64,000 nt of DNA, from positions 801,001 through 865,000 of the forward strand of contig NC_066321.1 in NCBI RefSeq assembly GCF_022539315.1, in the 5' to 3' direction. This document shows, piece by piece, positions 23,371 to 33,490 of the stretch (the first letter of the stretch is position 1; every line of letters starts with the position of its first letter). A model generated the notes under the pieces. The model saw nothing but the letters and a program-made list of their open reading frames with translations, did no database searches and had not been told where the DNA came from. The translations under genes and the position numbers were made by a program. Origin of the DNA: Serinus canaria. Its lineage: Eukaryota > Chordata > Aves > Passeriformes > Fringillidae.

Positions 23371-24635
23371 GGGAATTTGGGTTCAGGCTGCTGCAGCCCA
23401 GCTGTGGGCCTGGCTTGGGCAGCAGCTCCCAGGAGCTCTCTCAGGAGCTGCCTCTGGGGCTCTCCAAAGGGCAGCACCTGGGGTGGCACCATCCCGAGAG
23501 CTCCTGGGGGAATGGGGCTGTTGCTCTGCTTGCTTAGAACACTGAAAATACAACCAGAAGGAGAGGATGTTGCAGTGTTTGATGCTCTTGTCCTCTCCAT
23601 TACCCACATTCCTGTGTGAGTGATGCTCTGGGCAGCTCATTTCCCAGCTGCAGGTGTGCGTGGTGCTCTCCAGGTAAAGGTACCTCTGAGCTGGAACAGG
23701 CACTTCCAGGCTTTATCCTGTTTATTTTTAATATTTCCCGTCGTGGCTCAGCTTTGCAGTTGTTTTAATGATAAATTGTGGCCACTGTAAACAGAAGTGC
23801 TCCAATCATGGTCTCGCTGCACGTGTCTTTCATGGCTGTGCTGCCACAATAATGAGGGATGGGAGATAATGACTTAAGGAAAAAGCTCTGGATTAAGTGG
23901 GACAGTAAATTAGGCATTTATCTCTCTCCATTGGAAGCCTGTTTCCAGTTCCCTTTGAGGTCTCAGCTGAGCTCTATTTAAAAGTAAACCACGTCGTATT
24001 TCACCAAGCCAGCCCACTCCATAGAAATCAGCATATAAGCACTCACATTAAATTACCATATTACCCAGGAGGTCCTGGTTTTCAGGAAGGTCAGAGTTGA
24101 GGTGTATTAGCAAGAAAAAAATAAGGTTATACCATTCCATCTTTTTACTGTGCATCCAGAGGGTGGAAAATTCCCACTTCCTCTGTGGCTGTTTTGGTTT
24201 TTCCCTCCCGTGTTTTAAATGTGGGGAATGTTTGGCCATGGCAGAAGTGGTGAGCACAGAAACCACAAGCTGCAGTTCCCCTGAGGGGAAAGGGCTGTCC
24301 TGAGGTGCCTTGGGGCCAGCATTCCCTCAGCATTCCCTGGGGAGCTCTGCCCAGGAGGATTCCCAGGGCTGCAGTCACAGGACCCTGCTCTGTCTCATCT
24401 GGGGGGCTGAGCTGCTCCCAGGGGACGGGAGGCTGCAGGAGCTGCTCCCCACAGGAGCAAACCCACCGTGCTGGAGAGACGAGGAGGCTCCTCAGCCATG
24501 GAGGGACTGGGATGGGTTCTGTTATCCACCAAACTGGGCCAGGATTTGTTATCCACCATTCTGCTGAGCTGGACCAAAATTAGGCAATGTTTTTCGGGTT
24601 TCTGTCCATTTTCCAGTCCTGATTTCAGCCTAATT
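23371..24635. other. Mixed unique DNA with an AT-rich part
   Basis: Unique DNA; 23710-24130 is AT-rich and free of repeats and could hold a conserved non-coding element. A short A-run lies at 24114-24121. No gene is recognised. Confidence 0.4.
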
Positions 24636-24639
24636 TGGG

Positions 24640-24702
24640 GGCTGGGCCAGGTGAGCTCCAGGGGTCCCTTCCAACCTGAGCTGTTCCAGGGTTCTGTGGT
24701 GC
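24640..24702 (+). mobile_element. Short CR1 3' tail
   Basis: Only the last ~60 bp are recognisable: 'gggtcccttccaacctgagc' followed by 'tgttccagggttctgtgg'. This is the CR1 3' terminus in forward orientation. Confidence 0.7.
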
Positions 24703-25665
24703 CTGCAGTTGTTTGGGGGGAAACAGGAGGGAGTTGGCTCCTGTGTGTGTGGATCCCTGAGGTGATGCTCTGCCCATCCCTCTTCCCTCTGTTCCTGGGG
24801 ATCCCTGGGAGTTCTCCTGTTCAGTGCCCTGGATCTGCAGAGGGAGGGCACATTTGGCAGCAGTAAGGGTGTGTATTTTCTGTGCTGGCAGAAACATCAA
24901 AGGATGCCTTTAACCAAGGATTCCTCGGGTTTCCCCCTCTGGCCACCCAAACTTCCTGCCTGAAGGGATCTCATCAGGGAAAGGTCCTTCTTTCCAGGCC
25001 TCCCACTGCCAGCTCAGCCCTCTGGCCTTGCTTTCAATAAAAGCTCAATACTGGCAAGCTCATTCCCAGAAGTTTGTGCTGGAAGTTGATCTCCCAGTTA
25101 GTTCCTCCACAGGTCAGAACACCATTAATAAATTGCATTAAGTGTTGAGGCAAAGGTTGGAGAAGGCAGAATCCCAATCAGTATTTTACTTGGCCACAAT
25201 ATTCAATTAAAATATGTAAAAATATATATTTCTGCATATATATTTTCTCTCCGTGATGTTTTCTCGAACAAATTTCCTCTGACTTGCAAAAAGTAATGCA
25301 GAAACATATTCTCAACATTACAGAGCCACAGCTGAACCCCAGCAGGGTCAGAGGGGCCAGCTTTTGAGGTGTCAGCACCGTGGAAGTTGATAATCAGGAA
25401 CAGGAGGCTGATACCATGAAAATATCAATGATTCTAATTGCTGCCAATTCAAGTCCTGACCTTCATTTCTAACAAACTTTGCAGATTAATTCAGACCCGA
25501 GGTATTTGTACAGCGTGGTCTGAACTGGTTTATAACTTCCCATTTTTCAGGTCCAGGATAATGTTGTGGGTGGCACTTTAAGTGAGCAGCTCCTGAATGC
25601 TGCAGGCACAGCTGCCCCTGCCCAGGGAGCTGTCTTGGCTTTCCCACACTGCTGAGGGACAGCCC
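24703..25665. other. Mixed unique DNA with AT-rich island
   Basis: GC-rich unique DNA to about 25030 is followed by AT-rich, repeat-free DNA at 25110-25560, including 'aaatatatatttctgcatat' near 25221. No gene or element is recognised. Confidence 0.4.
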
Positions 25666-25669
25666 AGCC

Positions 25670-25893
25670 CGGAATCCCAGGCTCCCTGAGGCTGGAAAAG
25701 CTCCTGAGGCCAAATCCCCCATGCCCAGTGCCCACCTTGTCCCCAGCCCAGAGCCCTGAGTGCCACCTCCAGAATTCCTGGCACACCTCCAGGGATGGGC
25801 ACTGCAAACCTCCCTGGGCAGTGCCAATCCCTGAGCCCCCTTTCCATGGGGGAATTCCTGCTGTGCCCACCCTGAGCTGCCCTGGGCAAGGGC
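25670..25893 (-). mobile_element. CR1 LINE 3' fragment (arm 2 of an inverted pair)
   Basis: On the plus strand the tail reads inverted: 'ggaatcccaggctccctgag', then 'agagccctgagtgccacctc', 'cacacctccagggatgggc', 'ctccctgggcagtgcc', 'ccatgggggaattcctg'. 25739-25887 matches 23155-23303 in inverted orientation with no mismatch that I can find. The match stops abruptly at both ends, although both copies continue as CR1-like sequence. Confidence 0.87.
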
Positions 25894-25931
25894 AGGGGTG
25901 TTGTGTTACAGCTGGGCTGAGCTTCCAGAGG

Positions 25932-26025
25932 AATGGAATGGAATGGAATGGAATGGAATGGAATGGAATGGGATTCCAATGGAATGGGATGGAATGGAAT
26001 GGAATGGGATTCCAATGGAATTCCA
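25932..26025. repeat. GGAAT pentanucleotide repeat
   Basis: A run of GGAAT units begins at about 25932 and is broken by 'gggattccaat' blocks near 25970 and 26008, where the repeat inverts to ATTCC. It lies about 40 bp from the CR1 fragment at 25670-25893. Confidence 0.95.
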
Positions 26026-27493
26026 GTGGGATCCAGGTGCTGCCAGCAGCTGATCCCTGTCAGCCCCTTCCCTTCCAGGAGAGGACTCCTCTTCCCCTCT
26101 GCATTTCCCGAGTGCCCCAGAGCTGAGCTGCCCGTGTGCCCTGGAGTTCCTGAGCTGCCTCTTTGGCAGGATTTACACCCCTAACCTTTCTGCTGGCACC
26201 TGGGACTGAGCTCTGCTTCTGGAGGGAGCTGATTAAAGCCACCGTGCCCGTTCTGCCTGGTTTGTGAGCAGGGGAAGGAAGGGCTGTGCCAGAGCCTGCC
26301 TTGGGCTGGCTGCTCAGCTCAGCAGATTTTTAATGTCAACAATTAGGAATTGCCATTAAAGAGGATCACAATCAGAGAGTATCTGCAATCCAGGCCGAAT
26401 TAATGAGTACACTAAAACCTCCACTGCTTTCCTGTGCTCGTGGAGATGCTTCTCCCCCTCTTCCTCGGTGAGCCCACCTGTAACCATTGCTGCTGCTCTT
26501 AATGGTTTTAAATGGAATTATTCAGCTTTTGCTCTGAAGATGGAGAGTAGCAGAGGCAGTGTGCTGGCAGTCAGGGTGTGGGTCATGGATCTGGAGCTTA
26601 ACACCCAAACCTGCTGCTGTGGTGTCACCCGAGGGGCGTCCCTGGCGCTGCCCTGCCTAAGGCACCTCCAGCAATCAGTAAATTCAAATCAAAGGTGGCA
26701 TTCCAGGCTAAGTGTTCAGTGCAGTGGTTTTATTGATTTCTGCAGTCAGGGTCTGGCCTCTGTGCTCTCCCTAATTTCTGCACAGATTGGGATCTCTGCT
26801 CTCAGCCCCAGGACTGCATGTGTGGCACTTCTGCCTGAGGTGACACTCCAGTAACTCAGGTGTAAAGCTTAATCCCTATTTTTATTTAAGAAAATACCAA
26901 AGAAAACTCTAGAGGTTTTTTTCCATGGCATGTGATATTCCAGCAGCTCTGCTCGGCACTGGTGACGAGCAGAACTCAGATCCCACTCCTTCTGGGAGGC
27001 TGCTAAAGCAGCAATTCCTGCCTTGAAATAGTTTTGTTTTGAGTCAAACTGTGTCAGAAAAAATAAAAACCACCCACCAAAACCCAAACAACAACAAGAA
27101 GCCCCGACTGCTTCCCCTGCGAGGTGTGAACTGCATTTCCAAAAGCATTTGAAACCATTTGCTTTTCAAATTCCTGCCTGCACATTTTGCCAGCCTTCCT
27201 GATGAGCCCAGAGCAGTTTTCCATGTCCTCTCCATTTGTGCATTGCTCAGGTGTTTGTCCTGGCACTGAGTGTCACTGCTGGGAGTAAATGAGCTCTGCC
27301 AGGGAGGTTTTATTGGCAGAAAAACTTTGGTGAATTTGTGGGCAGCTCTGTGTCTGTGCTGCTGAGTTCCTGAGGGAGGGTGGTGTTTGTGGTGAGGGGA
27401 GGGGGTGATGCTGGTGGGGGCAGCCAGGGGAAGGTGGGCTCAGACTTGGGCTCCTCTTGGGCATCTTCACTCCAGGGGAGCCGTGGGTTTCAT
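26026..27493. other. Mixed unique DNA with AT-rich islands
   Basis: Unique DNA. 26320-26430 is a short AT-rich, repeat-free stretch with 'caacaattaggaattgcc' near 26339, a possible small conserved element. 26870-27110 is A/T-rich with 'aaaataaaaaccacccacc' near 27059. No gene is recognised. Confidence 0.4.
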
Positions 27494-27662
27494 TCCTGGC
27501 ACACCTCCAGGGATGGGCACTGCAAACCTCCCTGGGCAGTGCCAGTGCCTGAGCCCCCTTTCCATGGGGGAATTCCTGCTGTGCCCACCCTCAGCTGCCC
27601 TGGGGCGTTCCCTCTGCTCCTGTCCCTGCTCCCTGGGAGCAGAGCTCGACCCCCCACAGCTC
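27494..27662 (-). mobile_element. CR1 LINE 3' fragment, same subfamily as the inverted pair
   Basis: From 'cctggcacacctccaggg' to 'cctcagctgccctgggg', this copy differs from the arm at 25739-25887 at about three positions in ~110 bp. It then continues with 'ttccctctgctcctgtccc' and 'ctgggagcagagctcgaccc', matching the upstream part of the copy at 23075-23370. It confirms that the inverted pair belongs to a larger CR1 subfamily. Confidence 0.85.
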
Positions 27663-29020
27663 CAACCTCACAAAATTCCATGGAACCACCTGGCTGGGCC
27701 ATGGACCCAAAAATCTTCAGGAAGCAATGCTGGCATTTGAGTGACCATAATCAAATTTGCATTTGAGTAACGAAATGTTACCAAATGTTTGGGTTTGCAG
27801 CAGTGACCAAAGTGTGTGAATGCACACCTTGCTGTCCAGGGAGCCCTGAACTTAATGAAATACAGCTGATAATTTTAGGGTTCTTTTTAAATGAAATATG
27901 GGCCACAGCCCATGGGTGAATCTGGACCCAGAGTGGTAGGAGATGGTTGCAGTCTCATCCCAAAGCTGGCAGACCAGAATGCTTTTTTGAAAGATAGGAA
28001 ATACTTATTTTATTATCAAAGGATTTTGGAAGAGGGGAAAAAAATATAAAAATTGTGTTTTGTTTCATGTGTGGGCAAAGGGAACATGTAGTCAGGCTGG
28101 AGGTTTTTTTATTATTATTATTTTTTACTCTCCAGAAAGCACTGGCAGCTGGATTGCTCTGATCAATAAAATTACAGCACGGGAGCTAGTCACAGTTTGT
28201 CTGCAGGTTCCAATCCAGCTGGAGGGAGGTAATCAATAACTTTGTTTATAATGACATCTAGCTGGCAGCGTGGGGCTGCTGCTGAGCAGCCTGGCCAGGC
28301 AGAAGTTGGAGGGAGCAGTGGCAATACTGAGCTCTGTGGGGCTGGCACAGCCCGTGCCCCAGCAGACTGAGACAGAACAGGGAGGGAGGGTGCCCAGGTG
28401 TGAGGAGGGGCTTTGGAAGAGAAGGGCTTCATTTTGTGATTTTCTGATGCTTCTGAAGAGCTGCAGCCCGTCCTGTCGTGGTGGGGTTTGTGCCTCCCCT
28501 CGCCCTGGCACTGTGGCCCCAGGAGCAGGGAGGGTCCCTTGCTGCTCACAGGGAGTTCTGCTCTTGCCTCTGTTGTTGTCAAAATGCTTTGAAGTGCTCA
28601 CACGCTCCCGGCCTCCTCCGCTCTGCTCTTCTCAGCCTGTTCTTGGGAGCAGATTGAAATCCCCATCTCTGCTTGGTCTGGGATCTGTGAGGGTGCTGGA
28701 ACAGACGCTTGGGAGGGCTCTGTGGAGAAAGCAGAGGCATGATAGGGCTCTTTGAAAAGAATTCTGCTTTGAACTGTTGGAGATCTTACAGAAACTTGTA
28801 AACAGCATGACAAGCCCCAAAACTCGGTAGTTTTTATTGGCAGTGTGGTATAAGTTCTCAGCCAAATGCAAGGTGCGAGGGGCTGTGGCCCATGGGCCAT
28901 GGTGCTGGGGGCTGGTTTGTTCCTGGGGTCACTTCGTGTTTGAGGAAGAGTTTGGGTTGAGCTGTGGGATGATGAGGAGGATGAGGATGAGGATGATGAG
29001 GCCCAGGCTCTGTGCCTGGC
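27663..29020. other. Mixed unique DNA with AT-rich island and a GAT/GAG run
   Basis: 27750-28270 is AT-rich and repeat-poor, with an inverted octamer ATTTGCAT at 27755-27762 and a TTA run near 28112-28125. 28966-29001 is a short GAT/GAG trinucleotide run. No gene is recognised. Confidence 0.4.
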
Positions 29021-29029
29021 CGTGGCAGT

Positions 29030-29490
29030 GCTGGAGGGAGGAGCAGAGCAGAGCATCCCGGGGTCGCTGTGTGCTCTGGAGCTCCGGCATTACCGGCAGC
29101 TGCCGCTGCAGCTCGGGGCTGCTCTCACTGCCCCGCCGGCCCGGCTGATCTCAGGGGCCTTTTCCCGTGCCAGGGCCGGGTGGCACGGTGCCAGGGCCGG
29201 GTGGCAGCCCCGGAGCCGGCCCCTCTGCCCGTCCGGCCGCAGCTGCAGGCCGGGCCGGCCCCCGGCGGCTGCCGGGGATGCTGCGGCTCGGGCAGCGGAG
29301 CGCGGGGCTCTGACAAGAGATCAATACTGTCCTCCCGGGCGGGAGCGGCTGCCGGCCCTGTCAGAGGGATGTGTGCCGTAATTGGATCAGGGATGCGGGA
29401 GCCATCCCAGCCTCCCGTCAGCACTGTCACAGCTGTCAGATGTCATCCCTCCGTACAGCTGTCACCGCGGGAGGGCCGGGGCTCCTTCTC
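29030..29490. promoter_or_regulatory. CpG-rich patch
   Basis: CpG density is high from about 29055 to 29480. A ~20-bp segment (gtgccagggccgggtggcac) is repeated at 29169-29207. The patch is followed directly by AT-rich DNA. This could be a CpG-island promoter of an untranslated transcript; no exon is recognisable. Confidence 0.4.
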
Positions 29491-29849
29491 CCTGCTAACC
29501 CAATGCAAATGTCCACTTAGCGGATGAATATTGAAGATATTAGACACTTCTCTATGCCTTTATGCAAAATAAAGATCTGTGTCATCTGTGAATTTCATGG
29601 AAATAAGTTGCAATTTATTCACTGTGAGAAAAGTGAAGTGAAGCCTGTAAAAATGAGAAATTATTTGGTTCAGGCTATTAAAAAAAAAAAAAAGAATATT
29701 TTCCAGAATAAACAAAATATGCAGATTTTCTTCTGAAGAGTAAAAACTACCAGCTAAATATATTTTCATGAGAATAGCAGCTTTATCTTAGAATATTTTT
29801 CCACGCATATAAAAATTTATCATTTCTAGATATCCTTCCTGCGAGAGCG
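29491..29849. promoter_or_regulatory. AT-rich candidate conserved element with octamer motif
   Basis: Repeat-free AT-rich DNA starts with the POU octamer ATGCAAAT at 29503-29510. It has an A-run at 29681-29693 and several ATTA cores. It is sandwiched between two CpG-rich patches, an arrangement common at regulatory regions of developmental genes. Function is inferred, not shown. Confidence 0.4.
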
Positions 29850-30600
29850 TGATTGGAGTAAACTTTGATTTCTTGGCGGGGAGGAGGGCGGGGGCAGGAA
29901 TCACTATTACAAATTACTGAGAGATATATTCTTAATATTTGTTTCCCCATGGCTCGGTGCCGGGCCAGGCTCGCTGATCGGCAGCGCGGGGCGGCTCTGC
30001 CGCTGCCGCGGGCGGACACGGAGCCGCTTCCCTCCGCTCCCGCAAAGGCGGCGGCTCCGGCGGCAGCGAGCCGGGAGCGCCCCGTTGTGCCCGGCTCTGC
30101 CCAGGCTCTGCCCCGCTTCTGCCCGGCTTTGCCCAGGCTCTGCTTCGCTTGTGCCCGGTTCTGCCCGGCTCTGCCCAGGCTCTGCCCCGCTTCTGCCTGG
30201 CTCTGCCCCGCTTGTGCCCGGCTCTGCCCAGGCTCTGCCCCGCTTCTGCCCGGCTCTGCCCGGCTCTGCCGCTTCCCTGCCCCTCCGCGCCGGGAAACTT
30301 CTGGGCGAAGTGTCGGAGCGCTGCGCAGGGGAGGGCGGCGGGGCTCCGGGGGTTTGTTTCGCTCTCTGCTTCCCCCGCTCCTGCCGGCCCCGGTACCGAG
30401 CGCGGCGCTTCGGGGACGGTCGGGATCCAGGGCAGGAGCGGAGCGGGCTGAGCGAGGCTGGGCTGCTGCTGCTGCTCCCCGGGCTGGGAGCGCTCCCCGC
30501 CGCACGGCGGGCTCGGATCCCGCCGATGGCACCGGGCAGGAATGAGCGGCTGCGTTATCGCCCGGAGAATTAAACCCCGCCGGTGCCCGCACATCCCTGC
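29850..30600. promoter_or_regulatory. Strong CpG-island candidate with GC box and CCAAT
   Basis: This is the densest CpG stretch in the window (about 29940-30560). Its left border carries an inverted CCAAT box (ATTGG at 29852-29856) and a GC box (GGGCGGGG at 29886-29893). There is no TATA box in the expected place and no recognisable coding first exon. A short tandem array lies inside at 30090-30272. It is the best promoter candidate here. It might drive a non-coding RNA, or be an orphan CpG island. Confidence 0.5.
30090..30272. repeat. GC-rich tandem array of ~10-bp units inside the CpG island
   Basis: Units such as ccggctctgcc, caggctctgcc and ccgcttctgcc alternate in a loose ~30-bp higher unit. 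On the minus strand this yields Gly/Gln/Ser/Arg-rich open frames that are repeat artefacts. Confidence 0.85.
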
Positions 30601-31350
30601 CTCTCGATCCCGGCCGTCCCCGAGCTGGCTGCTCGGCTCTGCCTTATTTATTTAATTATTCCGTGCCTTTCTCTGCCCAGAGCCCGGGGCTGCCCCTGTC
30701 CAGCGGTGGCGGAGGAGCCTCACCCCGATCCCCACCGGGTCACCCCAGAGCTGGGGAAGCCACCCAGGGACCCTTTATCCCCTTCTCCAGCCCACCCTGG
30801 CAGCTGTGCCAGCTCAGAGCCTCTGCCAGCCTCGTCCTTATGGCCGGCTGTTATTTGCAGCACAGGAATAATAATAATAATAATTACAATAATAACAGTG
30901 CCAAGTGGAAGCAGAAGCCGTGGTGGTCCAGCAGGGCAAAAGCAGGCTCTAAGGGGAACTTGGAGAAGGTGGCCTGAATATTAATTTAAAATGCAAAATT
31001 GTCATTGGTTTCACCGGCGGCAGGATCAGGAATTAATTGTTTCCTCACTTGTGCTGTTTGGGAAGTTAAGAACTAAGCAGGCTGTGCTTGACTTTTGTTT
31101 TTTTTCTGGTGGAATCCTGATAGAGCCAGAGGGATGTCTGAGCTAAGGGAAAGCAGGAGGCCGGGGACCAGGGCCCTGCCACGGGTTCGTGGCTGCGGCT
31201 CTTTTTGGAGCATCCCCGGCTTCGGCTGGGTGTCCTTAAAGGTCTTTTGCAGCCTGGAAGACTCTTTGATTCTGTGCTCTCCATCTCCATGTGCACCTCT
31301 GTGCTCAGCCGTGGTGACAAAGGAAGTGCTTTTTTTTCCCCCTTTCCTTT
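30601..31350. other. Mixed unique DNA with an AAT microsatellite
   Basis: The CpG island fades into mixed unique DNA. An AAT trinucleotide run lies at about 30866-30896. Around 30975-31060 the sequence is AT-rich. No gene is recognised. Confidence 0.45.
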
Positions 31351-31663
31351 TAAACGTGGTTTATGGCTAATTACATCAGAGATCCCAAACAATCCTTCTT
31401 ACATTTGCATTAATAAGGTGTCTCACGTGATGCCTACTGAAGGAGGAGTATACATCAAAGGTGGATTAAAGGTTGGTTAGGCATCAAACTATGTTCTGTA
31501 TGTAAATTTATAGCCATGATGTGCTGTGCAAAGATAGCTCCCCCTCTATTCCTGTGCTCCTAAATAAAATTAAAAATTCACAACTCTAGTTTATGGGATT
31601 TTAAATGAATTTGATCTCTCTTTTGGGCAGGGCAAATAAGTGTTTTGTGATGTATTATTTTAC
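31351..31663. promoter_or_regulatory. AT-rich motif cluster, strong conserved-element candidate
   Basis: This repeat-free block carries an inverted POU octamer ATTTGCAT (31403-31410), a perfect E-box CACGTG (31424-31429) and a TCF/LEF-type ATCAAAG (31454-31460) within 60 bp. Homeodomain-type TAATTA lies near 31370. The texture is typical of deeply conserved vertebrate enhancers. Binding is not demonstrated. Confidence 0.45.
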
Positions 31664-31694
31664 AAAAAAAAAAAAAAAAAAAGGAAAAAAAAAG
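31664..31694. repeat. Poly-A tract
   Basis: Nineteen A at 31664-31682 are followed by 'gg' and nine more A. No retroposed gene body precedes it, so it is listed as simple sequence. Confidence 0.9.
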
Positions 31695-32160
31695 ACGACC
31701 ATCGTTCTGGCTCATTTAATTTTGCAAGTGAATGATCTAAGATTAACTACAGACTAGTCAGTGCAGTTTAAAAGCTGAAAGCAATTTTCAGCCATAGATG
31801 GTAATGCCACATTTAGTCCACAACCGAATGACTCTAAATGACTGAGCTGCAAGGTCTTTGTATATGACCACAGGGCCTGATAAAGCCGTAGGAACACAGT
31901 AAAAGCACAAAAATAGTTCCAATTTATTTGGTGCCATCACCTTAATGAGATTAATACAGACGTGTTCATGTGCCTAATTGGTGATTTTGTTTTAACTGGT
32001 AATGAAGGATTAAATCTTCAGGCAACAGGCTCCTCGCAGGAAAGGGGATTGGAGAGAAAAGTTTTTAATTATAGAAGGCAGCTAGTGAAATACACCACTG
32101 CAGAGTCAATAATGCATCTTTAATAAAATATAGATATAATATATAATATATGTGTGTTTG
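31695..32160. promoter_or_regulatory. AT-rich candidate conserved element
   Basis: This continues the preceding motif-rich block, without repeats. It contains 'ccttaatgagattaatac' near 31941 and 'cctaattggtgattttg' near 31973. An AT dinucleotide-like patch closes it at 32128-32152. Called from composition and repeat absence only. Confidence 0.4.
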
Positions 32161-33360
32161 TTGTGCCTGCCTGCCTGGTGAGCTCAGGGGGTGTTGGTTG
32201 GGCAGAGAGCGATGGAGCCGAACTCGCCGAGCGGCGCTGGCGTCCTTGGGTGCAGAGGAGGGGAGAGCCTGGGCAGGCTGCTCCCTTCCCACGCCCAGGA
32301 AAACCCCAAACCCCACCGGGTCCCTGGGTCGGGAATGTTCCCCCAGCCCTGCTGGATCAGCTGGAGCAGGGTTTGGGGAATGCCCCTCCCGGGCCCTGTC
32401 CGGCTCCCGGGAGCTCCAGAGGGGGAAGTTCAGCTGGCGGCTCTGCCCTGCCGGGGCCAGTTGTGAGCAGGGAAATGTTAACACCATTAACCCGCTGCCA
32501 AAACACAAACACCCAGCCTGACTCATTAAAATCTAATTACGAGGGGGCAGCTGAGCCTGGGCTCGCTTTGACTCAGAGGAATCTTGCGAAGGCACCAATG
32601 CAGAAACCCAGCCCCAGCCCAGTGTGGGCCTGGCACATTCCTCGCAGGGAATAATCCTGTCTGTCTCCTGCAATGGCCCTTGTGGTCACTTGAGTAAATT
32701 TAGGGGGCTTTTGGCTTGTTTTATTGGATTTTTCCCTTTCTTACGCATCACACATGGATGTAGAGCATGGGCCTTGTGGCACTCTTGAGTTGAACTTCCA
32801 GTAGAGGCAATGGCTAGGTCTTTAACACCTCTGATTGAAGATACCCTTGCATTTTTAAATTGTTTTTTGCTTTAAATTGCATATGAAGATGGTGGATTTT
32901 GCAAGCAAATGGTCGTTGTTTTTTTTTTTTTTTTTATAAAAGAAAAGTAGCTTCTGAATTTGTCTTGGCAAAAGAGCAGCTCCGTCACCGTGTTTTATCC
33001 CCACTCCCCTGTTATTTGTAAAACCAAGATCCTCTCCATTTTCTTCTGCTTTCCACGATTTTATTTTGCCACTGAGAGAGGAAAAAAAAAAAAAAAACAA
33101 AACCCAAACCAAACCCTGAAACATCTACAGCAAAAAAATAGAGAAAAGATGAACCATCAGAGCATCCTGTAGCAAACCAAAGTCCGCGTGCTCGTCCCAT
33201 CTTTCAGCCTCAGATGATATATTGGGAAGCGCTTTAAGAGGGCTCTGGGAAGCTGCAGGATTCTCCCTTCCCGCCGAACGGAGACAGGAATATATTTTAC
33301 ATTCCCTGTCAGGTTGAACTTTAAGCCATCTCGCCCGCTTTCTGTGTAATTTCAGCATCC
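32161..33360. other. Mixed unique DNA with poly-T and poly-A runs
   Basis: GC-rich unique DNA (32160-32660) is followed by AT-rich DNA with a T run at about 32919-32935 and an A run at about 33083-33097. No mobile element or gene is recognised. Confidence 0.4.
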
Positions 33361-33490
33361 AGCCCAAATGGCACCACGCTCCGCTCGGTTCCGGCTGCCT
33401 GGAGCCGCGGTGCTCCGGCGGCTCCGGCGGCGGCTCCGGCCCCGCGCCGCATCCCGCTGTCCCCGCGGCGTGTCAAGCCATTACAGCGGG
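33361..33490. promoter_or_regulatory. Short CpG-rich patch
   Basis: CpG-dense sequence with repeated 'ggcggctccgg' elements lies at 33371-33475. An ATG at 33368 opens a 79-codon frame that is Arg/Ala-rich only because of the CpG patch, and I recognise no protein in it. The patch borders AT-rich DNA on the right. Confidence 0.4.

Noticed and set aside
25932..26025. Centromeric or pericentromeric GGAAT satellite
   Set aside because: The tract is under 100 bp and stands alone among unique DNA; a simple repeat is the plain reading.
29783..30592. 269-codon minus-strand frame with Gln-Ser-Arg-Ala repeats
   Set aside because: It is made by the ~10-bp GC-rich array inside the CpG island.
31664..31694. 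Processed pseudogene tail
   Set aside because: No retrocopied gene body lies next to the A tract.
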